From Dyella subtropica (GTDB lineage: Bacteria > Pseudomonadota > Gammaproteobacteria > Xanthomonadales > Rhodanobacteraceae): a stretch of 64,000 nucleotides of DNA. Under the pieces are notes generated by a model. It saw nothing but the letters and a program-made list of their open reading frames with translations, was not told the origin of the DNA and made no database searches. Location of the stretch: NCBI RefSeq assembly GCF_026283965.1, contig NZ_JAPDPD010000006.1, positions 124,001-188,000 of the forward strand, read 5' to 3'. Below, piece after piece: positions 1-8,460 of this stretch. Made by a program: the position numbers and the translations under genes. Position 1 is the stretch's first letter. Every line of letters starts with the position of its first letter.

Positions 1-26
1 GGGCAGGGAACTGCCCGGCTTTCTTT
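1..26 (+). terminator. Rho-independent terminator at window edge
   Basis: GGGCAG, a GGAA loop and CTGCCC form a stem, followed by GGCTTTCTTT. It probably terminates a gene lying left of the window. The stem may continue beyond position 1. Confidence 0.55.
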
Positions 27-49
27 ATGGCTGATACTCGGAGTGACCC

Positions 50-457
50 ATGCGCAAGACCCTGCTGCTGCTTGTTCCCATCACGCTGCTCGGCGCCTGC
101 ACCTGGGGCATCACCCTCGACGATGCGGCCAAGGACGTACGCACGGCCTGGAGTGGTGATGTCTCCTCCTGCCACGAACTGGGCAAGGTCACCGTATCGG
201 TGATGAACCGCGTCGGCCCGGTCAACCGCAACGACATCAAAGTGCGCGACGAGCTGGAAGTGATGGCTCGCAACGAAGCCGCCAAGATGCACGCCGATAC
301 CATCAAGCCGCTGGCCGAACCCTCCGAAGGCTCGCAGCCCTGGGGCGCTTATCAGTGCGGCGCCCATCGCCCGGCACCGAGCCGTGCCCCGACGCCGGCG
401 CCAGGCCAGTCGGGTGCGCCGGGCAACGCGGAGACTTTCCCGGTCAAAGGCAGCTAA
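50..457 (+). CDS. DUF4156-like lipoprotein
   Basis: The 135-aa product starts with a short lipoprotein signal peptide and the lipobox LGAC (Cys16), so it should be an acylated periplasmic or outer-membrane protein. The middle (VRTAW, then a conserved-looking Cys and a run of charged residues ending in YQCG) resembles the small DUF4156 lipoproteins, whose function is not established. The last 35 residues are Pro/Ala/Ser-rich and probably disordered. GGAGTG lies just upstream of the ATG as a ribosome binding site. It is a single-gene unit closed by the hairpin at 483. The family assignment is from memory of its general pattern and is moderate. Confidence 0.75.
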   Translation: MRKTLLLLVPITLLGACTWGITLDDAAKDVRTAWSGDVSSCHELGKVTVSVMNRVGPVNRNDIKVRDELEVMARNEAAKMHADTIKPLAEPSEGSQPWGAYQCGAHRPAPSRAPTPAPGQSGAPGNAETFPVKGS

Positions 458-482
458 GCGCCCAAGCTATCGGATGACGAAG

Positions 483-510
483 AAGCGCCCCTTGAGGGCG
501 CTTTCTTTTT
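483..510 (+). terminator. Rho-independent terminator
   Basis: AAGCGCCC, loop CTTGA, GGGCGCTT is a perfect 8-bp stem followed by TCTTTTT. It lies 26 bp after the lipoprotein stop and separates it from the MarR promoter. Confidence 0.85.
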
Positions 511-542
511 GCGCGTAATCGGCCTATTCTTCACAAGTTGAT

Positions 543-558
543 TGTACATAAATGTACT
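543..558. promoter_or_regulatory. Candidate MarR operator (palindrome)
   Basis: GTACAT-AA-ATGTAC is a perfect inverted repeat (544-557) with TT on the left and TA on the right. It lies 33 bp before the ATG of the MarR gene at 590. Size and position fit a MarR-dimer operator controlling its own operon and the efflux genes after it. No convincing -35/-10 pair could be fixed, so the promoter it would block is not mapped. Confidence 0.6.
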
Positions 559-589
559 AAATGCACGACCGCCATCCAGGCCCGAGCCC

Positions 590-1084
590 ATGAGCAGCTT
601 CCTTCCCACCGAACAGCGACTGGCGATCACCTGCCGGCGATACCCGGAATTTCCGCGCGAACCCGCCGTGCTGGTGCGTCTGGTCAAGCACATCCACAAG
701 CGCGTGCATGACGGCGCCAACGCCATGCTCAAGCCCTGGGGTATCAACCACCCCGAGTACAACATCCTGATGATGCTGTACGGCACCGAGGGCTACACGC
801 TCAACCCTTCGCAACTGGCCGACGCGGCCGGCGAGAAGTCGGCCAACATCACGCGGCTTACCAACGAGCTATGCGATAAGGGCCTGATCGAGCGCACCGC
901 CAGCGACGAGGATCGCCGCAAGGTCACGCTCACGTTGACAGCGGAGGGGCTGGCGATGATCAAAGGGTTCCTGCCCGATGTCTGCACCCTGCTGGACCGG
1001 CAGGCCGGTGGCCTGCAACCGCGCGAAGCCGCGCAGCTGGAGCGGCTGCTGAAGAAATTTCTCGACCATCTCGATCAAGGTTGA
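590..1084 (+). CDS. MarR family transcriptional regulator
   Basis: The 164-aa product has the MarR winged-helix layout. The N-terminal dimerisation helices are followed by the DNA-recognition region (ADAAGEKSANITRLTNEL), the wing DEDRRKVTLTLTAEG and a C-terminal dimer helix. The ATG at 590 is chosen; an upstream TTG at 542 would put the start inside the palindromic operator. It is followed within 6 bp by an AaeB-like efflux gene, so it very likely represses an aromatic-acid efflux operon, with a phenolic or carboxylated ligand lifting repression. Ligand identity is inference from context. Confidence 0.88.
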   Translation: MSSFLPTEQRLAITCRRYPEFPREPAVLVRLVKHIHKRVHDGANAMLKPWGINHPEYNILMMLYGTEGYTLNPSQLADAAGEKSANITRLTNELCDKGLIERTASDEDRRKVTLTLTAEGLAMIKGFLPDVCTLLDRQAGGLQPREAAQLERLLKKFLDHLDQG

Positions 1085-1089
1085 GGCGC

Positions 1090-3219
1090 ATGTCCACCGC
1101 GATGGAATCACCCCCGGCCGCTTCACCGCGCTGGCCTTGGCTGGCCGCTTTCATGGCGGAAGAGCGGGCCGCGTGGATCTTCGTCGCCAAGACGTTGCTA
1201 GCCATGTACATCACCTGTTGGCTGGCGATGCTGTTCCAGTTGGAACAGCCGGCCACGGCGATGATCACCGTGGCGATCGTGATGCATCCGCAAAGCGGCA
1301 TGGTATTGGCCAAGAGCTTCTATCGTGCGCTGGGCACGCTGGCCGGCAGCCTGTTCGGACTGGCCCTGATGAGCGCGTTTCCGCAGCAGCGTGAGCTGTT
1401 CCTGCTGAGCCTTTCCCTGTGGGTGGCGCTGTGCGCTGGCGGCGCCACGCTCTACCGCAACTTTGCCGCGTATGGCTTCGTGCTGGCGGGCTATACGGCA
1501 GCCATCGTTACGTTGCCTGCGGTGAGCAATCCGTTGGCCGTGTTCGATTCCGCGGTGATGCGCGTGAGCGAAGTGTTGCTCGGCATCATAGTGTCGGGCG
1601 TCGTCAGCGACATGGTCTTGCCTGAGCGCCTGCGTGATTTGCTTCGTCGCAGTGCGCGCGAACACTTTGCGCACTTCATCGACTTTGCTCGCGGCAGCAC
1701 CGGCGGAAGCATTCCGCGTCGTGACATGGAGCAGGCGCATATGCGCTTCGTGCGCGCGGCCGTCCAGCTGGAAGACCTGCGCGCATCGGTGATCTTCGAG
1801 GACCCGGAAGCACGCGCCCGCAGCAGTCGCATGCGCCTGCTCAACCAGCGCTACATGGCCGCTTCCACCAGCTTCCAGTCGGTGCATCATCTGATCAACC
1901 GCCTGCAGCGCAGCGGTCGCGACAACGTAGCGGCAGCACTGATCGCGCTCTACGCACCCATCGGCGAGGCGCTGTCGCCGGAGCCGGCCTTGCAGCAGAT
2001 CCCTGGTGTGCTGGCCCCGCGCCTGCAGGCCTGCGAAGCGTCGCTGCCGACGTTGGTCGCACGCCTGCGCGAGGCGTTGCCAGAAACCGCCTGGCTCGAA
2101 TTCGACACCGGCGCCGATCTGGTGCGCCGCTTCGCCAGCGAGATGCGCGAGTTCACCGCGCTCGAAGCTTCGCTGCGCGCGGGCCATCTCAGCGGCAGTG
2201 TGGAGGCGGTGCGCTTCAGTCGCGGCAACGACTATCTCGGCGCGGCCGTCAGCGTACTGCGCACCTTTCTCACCATGTCCGCGCTGAGCGTGTTCTGGCT
2301 GATCAGCGGCTGGCCGTTCGGCTCCAGCGCAATGCTGCTGGCGACCATCTTCAGCGGTTTGTTCGGCGCTTCGGCGCATCCGATCACCGCCATCGTCAAC
2401 ACCCTGGTCGGCTACGCCGCGGGCATGCTTGCGGGCTACGCGGTCACCTTCTGGCTGCTGCCGGGGGGTGATGGCTTCACCATGCTGATCATCGCCACGC
2501 TGCCTTTCCTGTTGATCGGTCCGTATCTCAGCACGCGCAACACACTGCCGGGTGTCGGTGCGGGGTACACGCTGGGCTATGTCTACATCCTGGCGTTGAA
2601 GAACCCGATGGTTTACGACCCCACGCACTTCCTCAACGATGCGATAGCGCAGGTGGTCGGCCTGGGGCTGACGGCGGTGGCCTTCGTGTTCGTACCGGCC
2701 GTCACCGGTTCCGGCTGGCAGCGTCGCCGTCAGCTGGTGCAGCTGCGCCGACAAGTGGTGCTCGCCGCCAGCGCGCCGCTGGAAGGTCTGCTGTACCGCT
2801 TCGAAAGCGTCAACCGCGATCTGTTTCAGCAGATCGTGACGCATACGCGGCCGAACAGTGACGAATCCCGCAGTCTGTTGGCGTGGGCGCTGTCGGTGCA
2901 CGAATGCGGCCGCGCCGTGATCGAGCTACGCCAGGACATGGCGGACAGCGGCTTGCCCGCCGCCGTGGGCGAAGCCGTACAACACGCCGTGCAGACGATA
3001 GGGCGGCTGTACCAACAACCGAGCGCCGCGCATTGGCAGCAGGCAGATGCCGCGGTGGATCGCGCTATCGCCATGACGGCACACCACTTGGCGCAGGCTC
3101 GTTCCAACTGTCAGTCGGCGCTTACCCATCTGCACCTGTTGCGCAGCGCATTGCGCGACGACGAATCGGCCATGGCGCCGTACATCTCATCCGTCGCGGA
3201 GCCCATCCATGCCTCGTGA
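1090..3219 (+). CDS. FUSC-family aromatic acid efflux protein (AaeB-like)
   Basis: The 709-aa inner-membrane protein has two hydrophobic clusters of several helices (roughly residues 30-180 and 390-540), each followed by a long soluble helical segment. This is the duplicated FUSC architecture of E. coli AaeB (655 aa). Together with the small DUF1656 protein and the HlyD-like protein downstream it should form an exporter for aromatic carboxylic acids such as p-hydroxybenzoate. The ATG at 1090 is preferred over the TTG at 1081 because of AAGGTTGAGG just upstream. Its end overlaps the next gene by 11 bp. The substrate is inferred from the family. Confidence 0.88.
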   Translation: MSTAMESPPAASPRWPWLAAFMAEERAAWIFVAKTLLAMYITCWLAMLFQLEQPATAMITVAIVMHPQSGMVLAKSFYRALGTLAGSLFGLALMSAFPQQRELFLLSLSLWVALCAGGATLYRNFAAYGFVLAGYTAAIVTLPAVSNPLAVFDSAVMRVSEVLLGIIVSGVVSDMVLPERLRDLLRRSAREHFAHFIDFARGSTGGSIPRRDMEQAHMRFVRAAVQLEDLRASVIFEDPEARARSSRMRLLNQRYMAASTSFQSVHHLINRLQRSGRDNVAAALIALYAPIGEALSPEPALQQIPGVLAPRLQACEASLPTLVARLREALPETAWLEFDTGADLVRRFASEMREFTALEASLRAGHLSGSVEAVRFSRGNDYLGAAVSVLRTFLTMSALSVFWLISGWPFGSSAMLLATIFSGLFGASAHPITAIVNTLVGYAAGMLAGYAVTFWLLPGGDGFTMLIIATLPFLLIGPYLSTRNTLPGVGAGYTLGYVYILALKNPMVYDPTHFLNDAIAQVVGLGLTAVAFVFVPAVTGSGWQRRRQLVQLRRQVVLAASAPLEGLLYRFESVNRDLFQQIVTHTRPNSDESRSLLAWALSVHECGRAVIELRQDMADSGLPAAVGEAVQHAVQTIGRLYQQPSAAHWQQADAAVDRAIAMTAHHLAQARSNCQSALTHLHLLRSALRDDESAMAPYISSVAEPIHAS

Positions 3220-3409
3220 AATCGCCCTTGCCGACGCCCTCGTACCCGGCCTGCTGCTGGTCTTCGTTGGCTGCCTGTTGCTGCTGTGGCTGGTGGACAC
3301 GATCGTCGGCCGCTTCGGTCTGTATCGCTTCGTGTGGCATCCGCCGCTGTTCCGTCTTGCCCTCTTCGTTTGCATGTTCGGCGCCGCCGGACTGTTGTTG
3401 TTCCACTGA
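3209..3409 (+). CDS. DUF1656 small membrane protein (AaeX-like)
   Basis: The 66-aa protein has two predicted membrane helices (about residues 12-32 and 45-65) separated by a short basic loop, typical of DUF1656/AaeX. These proteins are encoded between the FUSC permease and the membrane-fusion subunit in aromatic-acid efflux operons; their exact role is unknown. Its start overlaps the end of the AaeB-like gene, so translation is probably coupled. Confidence 0.88.
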   Translation: MPREIALADALVPGLLLVFVGCLLLLWLVDTIVGRFGLYRFVWHPPLFRLALFVCMFGAAGLLLFH

Positions 3410-3418
3410 GTCACGCTC

Positions 3419-4435
3419 ATGAAAATCCCGTCCATACTTCGCTTTGCCATCACCGCCGTCGTTGTTGTCGTGGCCCTGTTGCTCGGCCACGCGCTATGGC
3501 GTCACTACATGTATTCGCCGTGGACCCGCGACGGTCGCGTGCGCGCTGAAGTGGTGCGCATTGCGCCGGACGTATCCGGTCTGGTCACCCGCGTCGCGGT
3601 CGTCGACAACCAGCTGGTGAAGAAGGGCGATCTGCTGTTCGCCATCGACCAGGAGCGCTTCAAGAACGCCGTGGCCCAGGCCGAGGCCAATCTCGCTGCG
3701 TCCGAGGCGAGCGCGCGCGCTGCCGGTGCGAATATCAACGCCGCCCTGGCCAGTGCCGCCGCGCGCAGGGCCGACTATGAAATGCTCGCCGAGCAGGCCC
3801 AGCGCCGCCAGAAACTGGGCGACGTGGTGTCGATGGAGGTGCGCACTGATGCGGTGTCTTCCGCCAACGCCGCGCGCGCCACCTGGCAACAGGCCCAGGC
3901 CGGCGGCAACCAGGCCAGCGCCTCGCGTCAGCAGGCGGAGGCCGCGGTGGAGCAGGCGCAGGTGGCACTGGATCGCGCCAAGCTCGACCTGGCTCGCACC
4001 GAAGTGCGCGCACCGGTGGATGGTTACATCACCAATCTCGACGTACGTGTGGGCGACTACGCGCCCACCGGCAACCCGCGCTTGGCCCTGATCGACAGCC
4101 ACAGCTACTACATCTACGGCTACTTCGAAGAAACCAAGCTGCCGCATCTGCGCGTGGGCGATCCGGTGACCATCCGCCTAATGGCTGGCGGTGTGCATCT
4201 CAAGGGCCAGATCATCGGCGTGGCGCGTGGCATCACCGACCGCGACAACCCCACCGGAAGCGATCTGCTCGCCGACGTCAACCCCACATTCAATTGGGTG
4301 CGCCTGGCCCAGCGCGTGCCGGTGCGTATCGCCATCGATACGTCCGACCTGCCGGCCGACGTTGTGTTGGCCGCTGGCATGACCGCGTCCATCGAAGTGC
4401 AGCCGCGCGAGGACGGACGCAAGGCGTCGCCGTAA
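3419..4435 (+). CDS. HlyD-type membrane fusion protein (AaeA-like)
   Basis: The 338-aa periplasmic adaptor is anchored by one N-terminal helix (about residues 5-27). It is followed by the first half of the lipoyl domain (VRIAPDVSGLVTRVAV...), an Ala/Gln-rich coiled-coil hairpin (about 80-190), the second lipoyl half (VRAPVDGYITNLDV) and a beta-barrel domain. It should bridge the FUSC permease to an outer-membrane channel; no TolC-like gene is nearby. It is the last gene of the regulated operon and starts 9 bp after the DUF1656 gene. Confidence 0.88.
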   Translation: MKIPSILRFAITAVVVVVALLLGHALWRHYMYSPWTRDGRVRAEVVRIAPDVSGLVTRVAVVDNQLVKKGDLLFAIDQERFKNAVAQAEANLAASEASARAAGANINAALASAAARRADYEMLAEQAQRRQKLGDVVSMEVRTDAVSSANAARATWQQAQAGGNQASASRQQAEAAVEQAQVALDRAKLDLARTEVRAPVDGYITNLDVRVGDYAPTGNPRLALIDSHSYYIYGYFEETKLPHLRVGDPVTIRLMAGGVHLKGQIIGVARGITDRDNPTGSDLLADVNPTFNWVRLAQRVPVRIAIDTSDLPADVVLAAGMTASIEVQPREDGRKASP

Positions 4436-4492
4436 ACCACGAGCGTTGACCGTTGGCAGGGGCGATCGCGCGACCGGTTACCATGACGGGCT

Positions 4493-5887
4493 ATGAGTCG
4501 ATCCCTGCCCACCCCCGGCAGCCTGGCGCGCCGCCTGCTGCCGTTCCGCCGTTTCCGCTCCATGCAAGCGGAGGCCTTGCCGGCATTCGCCGTGCCGGCC
4601 AGCGCCATCGAAGCGCTGCAAGATCCGGCGGCGTTTCGTCAGACCTTGCTGGCGCAGATCGCGCAGGCAAGGCGGCGCATCGTGATCGTTGCGCTGTATC
4701 TGCAGGATGACGACGCGGGGCGCGAAGTGCTCGATGCGCTGTATGCCGCGCGTGCGGCGCGGCCCGAGCTCAAGGTGGAGATCTACGTCGACTGGCATCG
4801 CGCGCGGCGCGGACTGATCGGCAAGGGGCACAGCCACGGCAACGCGGCGATGTATCGCGAATACGCCAGTCGCCTGGGCGACGGCGTGGCGATCCGTGGC
4901 GTGCCGGTGCAGACGCGCGAGCTGTTCGGTGTGCTGCACCTGAAGGGCTTTGTGATCGACGACACCGTGCTTTACAGCGGTGCCAGCCTCAACGACGTCT
5001 ACCTGGCCAAGCACCATCGCTATCGGCTCGATCGCTATCACCTGATCCGCGACCGCGCGCTGGCCGACAGCATGGCGGGCTTCGTGGAAACCTATCTCCG
5101 CTGCAGCGATGCGGTATGCCGGCTCGACCAGTCCACCCTGCCGGCCACGCGTGACCTGCAGGGCGCGATTCATCGCCTGCGGCAGCGCTTGCAGCAGGCG
5201 CGCTACGAGGCGCCTCGCGTAACGCTCAAGGACGGCGAGGTGGCGGTGACGCCGCTGGTGGGTTTCGGGCGTTCGGACAATGCGCTCAACGACACTTTGT
5301 TGTCCCTGTTGCGCAGCGCGCGCGAGCGCGTGGTGATCTTTACGCCGTACTTCAACCTGCCGCGCCCGGTGCGCGCCGTGCTGGGCCAGCTGCTGCGGCG
5401 TGGTTGCCGCATCGACATCATGGTCGGCGACAAGACGGCCAACGATTTCTACCTTCCACCTGGCCAGCCGTTCACCCGCATCGGCCTGCTGCCCTATCTT
5501 TACGAGAGCAACCTGCGCCGCTTCGCGCGCACGCACCAGTCACATGTCGAGCGCGGCCAGCTCAACCTGTGGTTGTGGCGCCACGGCGACAACAGCTACC
5601 ACCTCAAAGGACTGTTCGTGGACGAGGAAATCGCCGTGCTCACCGGCAACAACCTCAATCCGCGCGCCTGGGCGCTGGATCTGGAAAACGGCCTGCTGCT
5701 ACGCGATCCCTCGCATCAGCTCGTCGCGCAGCATCAGGCGGAGTGGGACGCTCTGCGTCGGCATGCCACCCGCCTGAGCGACTATCACGCGCTGGAAAGT
5801 CCGCGCGCGTATCCGGCGGAAGTGCGCCGCCTGCTGCGCCGACTCAGCCGCGTGAGACTCGACCGTTTGTTGAACCGCCTGCTTTGA
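4493..5887 (+). CDS. pssA: CDP-diacylglycerol--serine O-phosphatidyltransferase
   Basis: This 464-aa phospholipase-D-superfamily enzyme makes phosphatidylserine from CDP-diacylglycerol and serine, the first step to phosphatidylethanolamine. It has two HKD-type motifs: HLKGFVIDDTVLYSGASLND (about residues 148-167) and HLKGLFVDEEIAVLTGNN (about 371-388). It also shares long stretches with E. coli PssA (ALYLQDDDAG, VDWHRARRG, RYDRYHLIRDRA-like, NNLNPRAW) and an Arg-rich C-terminus expected to bind acidic membranes. The length is close to E. coli's 451 aa. It is a stand-alone gene. Confidence 0.94.
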   Translation: MSRSLPTPGSLARRLLPFRRFRSMQAEALPAFAVPASAIEALQDPAAFRQTLLAQIAQARRRIVIVALYLQDDDAGREVLDALYAARAARPELKVEIYVDWHRARRGLIGKGHSHGNAAMYREYASRLGDGVAIRGVPVQTRELFGVLHLKGFVIDDTVLYSGASLNDVYLAKHHRYRLDRYHLIRDRALADSMAGFVETYLRCSDAVCRLDQSTLPATRDLQGAIHRLRQRLQQARYEAPRVTLKDGEVAVTPLVGFGRSDNALNDTLLSLLRSARERVVIFTPYFNLPRPVRAVLGQLLRRGCRIDIMVGDKTANDFYLPPGQPFTRIGLLPYLYESNLRRFARTHQSHVERGQLNLWLWRHGDNSYHLKGLFVDEEIAVLTGNNLNPRAWALDLENGLLLRDPSHQLVAQHQAEWDALRRHATRLSDYHALESPRAYPAEVRRLLRRLSRVRLDRLLNRLL

Positions 5888-5895
5888 GCAGGCTC

Positions 5896-6555
5896 TCAGT
5901 GCAAGCGCAGCAAGTAGGCCAGGTAACCCGGTACTTCGCGCAGGCTTGAATAGAGATCGCGTGCGAACCAACGCCGCGGATAGGCACCGCCGGCATCCTC
6001 CACGCCGGCTTGCCGCAAAGCGAGCCTTGCGCGGGGCAAGTGGAAGTATTGCGACACAGCCACCGCGCGTCGTTGCCCGTGCGTTTCGAGCCATGCCTTC
6101 GCGTGCAGGGCCGAAGCGCGCGTGTTGTCGCCGAAAGGGTCAGCCACCACGTCGTCGGCCGGCACGCCATGGTCAATCAGCCAACGTTTCATCCCTGCCG
6201 CTTCATTGCGGCCATCGGCGGGATCGATGCCGCCACTGACCATGATCACGCCGCATCCGCCATGCCGATACAACGCGAGTGCGGCCTCCAGTCGCGCCTG
6301 CAGGCGTGGCATGGGCTGATTATCCAGAGCGACGGTATTGCCCAGCACCAAGGCAAGATCGGCGGGCGTGGGGCGCGTGAAAAGGCCGGCCAGTGTAATG
6401 CCCACGGCACAGACCATCCATAGACAACCCATCGCGGCGGCCAGCAGACCGATACGTTGGAACCAGTACGCCCACGATGTGAGCGATAGGGCGGCATGCG
6501 CATCCATGGCGTGGCGGAACTCGGTTAGTGAGAACTGCGCGAGCTTGCGCCACAT
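5896..6555 (-). CDS. YdcF/ElyC/SanA family (DUF218) membrane protein
   Basis: The 219-aa product has one strong N-terminal membrane helix (about residues 33-57) and a DUF218 domain. Features of that fold visible here are ALVLGNTV, the SGGIDPADGRNEA stretch, the acidic DPFGDNTRASA, and VSQYFHLPRARLALRQAG. Relatives (SanA, ElyC, YdcF) act at the envelope and affect envelope barrier or lipid carrier functions, but the reaction is unknown. The start at 6555 could instead be the internal ATG 45 bp later. It converges on pssA with only 8 bp between them. Confidence 0.8.
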   Translation of the reverse strand: MWRKLAQFSLTEFRHAMDAHAALSLTSWAYWFQRIGLLAAAMGCLWMVCAVGITLAGLFTRPTPADLALVLGNTVALDNQPMPRLQARLEAALALYRHGGCGVIMVSGGIDPADGRNEAAGMKRWLIDHGVPADDVVADPFGDNTRASALHAKAWLETHGQRRAVAVSQYFHLPRARLALRQAGVEDAGGAYPRRWFARDLYSSLREVPGYLAYLLRLH

Positions 6556-6601
6556 TCATGGCCGCATCCAGGCAGGACCCTGACTGCGCTGTGGCGCGTG
6601 G

Positions 6602-7213
6602 TCAGGCCGGCTGCCGCAACGCGCCAAGCCGATCCAGGCGCATTCCCAGCCAGCGCGCCACATCCGGCCATTCCGCGGCGAGGATGCTGTAGCACACGGT
6701 GTCGCGCAGGGTGCCGTCGGGGCGGCGCTTATGGGCGCGCAGCACGCCGTCTTTGTGCGCACCAAGGCGCTCGATGGCGCGTTGCGAATCCTGGTTGCGG
6801 CCGTCGGTGTGGAATTCCACCGTGACGCAGCCGAGTGCTTCGAACGCATGCTTCAGCAGCAGGCGCTTGCAGGCCGTGTTGAGATGGCTCTTCTGCCAGC
6901 GCTTCGCGTACCAGGTGTAGCCGATGGCGAGGCGCGGAAGCTCGGGCACAAAATCGTAATAGCGCGTGGTGCCGACGATCTCGCCGGTGGACGTCTCGCG
7001 CACCGCGAAGGGCAGCATCAAGCCCTTGGCTTGGCCTTCCAGCGCGGCATCGATATAGGTGGCCACCTTGCCCGGTGCCGGGGCGCTGGTAAACCACAGG
7101 TTCCACAGCTCGCCATCGGCTGCGGCGGCTTCCAGGGCAGGGGCGTGCTCAGGGCGCAAGGGTTCGAGGGAGACGTAGTCGTCTTCCAGCCGGGTGGGGA
7201 CAAGAATGGGCAT
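6602..7213 (-). CDS. GNAT family N-acetyltransferase (RimJ/RimL-like)
   Basis: The 203-aa protein carries the GNAT_3 pattern seen in RimJ/RimL-like enzymes: an N-terminal EPLRPEHAPAL segment, GTTRYYDFVP, LAIGYTWYAKRWQKSHLNTACKRLLLKHAFE (acetyl-CoA binding region) and VEFHTDGRNQDSQRAIERLGAHKDGVLR. It should transfer acetyl from acetyl-CoA to an amine or a protein N-terminus; the substrate cannot be read from the sequence. It is followed closely by the ElyC-like gene on the same strand. Confidence 0.85.
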   Translation of the reverse strand: MPILVPTRLEDDYVSLEPLRPEHAPALEAAAADGELWNLWFTSAPAPGKVATYIDAALEGQAKGLMLPFAVRETSTGEIVGTTRYYDFVPELPRLAIGYTWYAKRWQKSHLNTACKRLLLKHAFEALGCVTVEFHTDGRNQDSQRAIERLGAHKDGVLRAHKRRPDGTLRDTVCYSILAAEWPDVARWLGMRLDRLGALRQPA

Positions 7214-7234
7214 GGGAATCCGGTGCGTGGCGCG

Positions 7235-7441
7235 TCAGGCGTCGAGATCGGGGATCAGCTTGCTTTCGAGCCTGGCGATGGCGTCTTTCAGCAGCAATTT
7301 GCGCTTTTTCATGCGGGTCAGCTGCAACTCGTCGCGGCCGATGGCCAAGGCCAGGTGTTCGATGGCCACATCCAGGTCGCGATGCTCGATGCGCAGCTCG
7401 GCTAGCAGATGGGCAATCTCGGCGGGATCCTGGACCTGCAT
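7235..7441 (-). CDS. DUF465 (YdcH-like) small helical protein
   Basis: The 68-aa protein is almost entirely helical and charged (AELRIEHRDLDVAIEHL, then QLTRMKKRKLLLKDAIARLE), matching the short YdcH/DUF465 family of coiled-coil proteins of unknown function. It lies 21 bp upstream of the acetyltransferase on the same strand, so they may share a transcript. Confidence 0.8.
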   Translation of the reverse strand: MQVQDPAEIAHLLAELRIEHRDLDVAIEHLALAIGRDELQLTRMKKRKLLLKDAIARLESKLIPDLDA

Positions 7442-7547
7442 GGGGGCGGCTGGCGATAAGTCGATGGGCGGGCCCCGAGTGTAGCGCCGCCAGACCCCAG
7501 CCGGTCAGGCCGTTACAATAGGGAGCCTTCCCGCGCCATTCATATCC

Positions 7548-8414
7548 ATGTCCGCCCAACCCGCAGACGCCGCCCGCAAACACCAGTACGAAGCCAGCAA
7601 GCTGACCAAGCGCCTGCGTCATCAGGTGGGTCAGGCTATTGCCGACTTCAACATGATCGAGGACGGCGACAAGGTGATGGTGTGCCTGTCCGGCGGCAAG
7701 GACTCTTACACCCTGCTGGACATGCTGCTTTCGCTGCAGGTCAAGGCGCCAGTGCGCTTCGAGCTGATCGCGGTGAATCTGGACCAGAAGCAGCCGGGTT
7801 TTCCCGAGCACGTACTGCCGGAATACCTCACCGCGCGCGGTGTGCCGTTTCACATCATCGAGCAGGACACCTACAGCACCGTCACTCGGGTGATCCCTGA
7901 AGGCAAGACCATGTGCAGCCTGTGCTCGCGCCTGCGACGCGGCGCGCTGTATGAGTGGGCGGCAGCTAACGGTGTCACCAAGATCGCGCTGGGTCACCAC
8001 CGGGAGGACATTCTCGGCACCTTTTTCCTCAACCTGTTCTATCAGGCGCAGTTGAAGGCGATGCCGCCCAAGCTGCGCTCGGACGATGGTCGCCACGTGG
8101 TGATCCGTCCATTGGCGTACTGCAAGGAAAGCGATATAGCCGTCTATGCCGAGCAGCAGCAATTCCCCATCATTCCCTGCAATCTCTGCGGCTCACAGGA
8201 GAATCTGCAGCGCAAGGCCGTCAAGCGCATGCTGGAGGATTGGGAAAAACAGCAGCCGGGCCGCAGCGAAAATATCTTCCGCGCGCTCGGATCTGTGGCA
8301 CCCTCGCAGCTCGCCGACCGCAAATTGTTCGACTTCGCCACGCTCGGCGCGCGCGAAGTTACCGTTCGCACGGATGCGCACCAATGGCTCGCCGGCACGC
8401 CGGCCGAGTCGTGA
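7548..8414 (+). CDS. ttcA: tRNA 2-thiocytidine(32) synthetase TtcA
   Basis: The 288-aa enzyme thiolates C32 of certain tRNAs using ATP, a [4Fe-4S] cluster and a persulfide donor. The PP-loop SGGKDS is at residues 48-53, and the cluster-binding cysteines occur as CSLC (123, 126) and CNLC (211, 214), the arrangement expected for TtcA. GHHREDI lies at about 149-155. The start is the ATG followed by [18 protein letters not shown], giving the expected length. Confidence 0.94.
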   Translation: MSAQPADAARKHQYEASKLTKRLRHQVGQAIADFNMIEDGDKVMVCLSGGKDSYTLLDMLLSLQVKAPVRFELIAVNLDQKQPGFPEHVLPEYLTARGVPFHIIEQDTYSTVTRVIPEGKTMCSLCSRLRRGALYEWAAANGVTKIALGHHREDILGTFFLNLFYQAQLKAMPPKLRSDDGRHVVIRPLAYCKESDIAVYAEQQQFPIIPCNLCGSQENLQRKAVKRMLEDWEKQQPGRSENIFRALGSVAPSQLADRKLFDFATLGAREVTVRTDAHQWLAGTPAES

Positions 8415-8460
8415 AACCCCACCACGACCCCATATGTCACTAACCCCAGCGAGTAACGCC

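Noticed and set aside
1198..2901. 567-codon minus-strand open frame
   Set aside because: Antisense to the AaeB-like gene, rich in His/Gln/Arg as is typical for shadows of GC-rich genes.
8146..8460. Upstream extension of the aminotransferase frame into ttcA
   Set aside because: The added residues (Ser/Arg-rich) overlap ttcA out of frame and are not part of the aminotransferase family.
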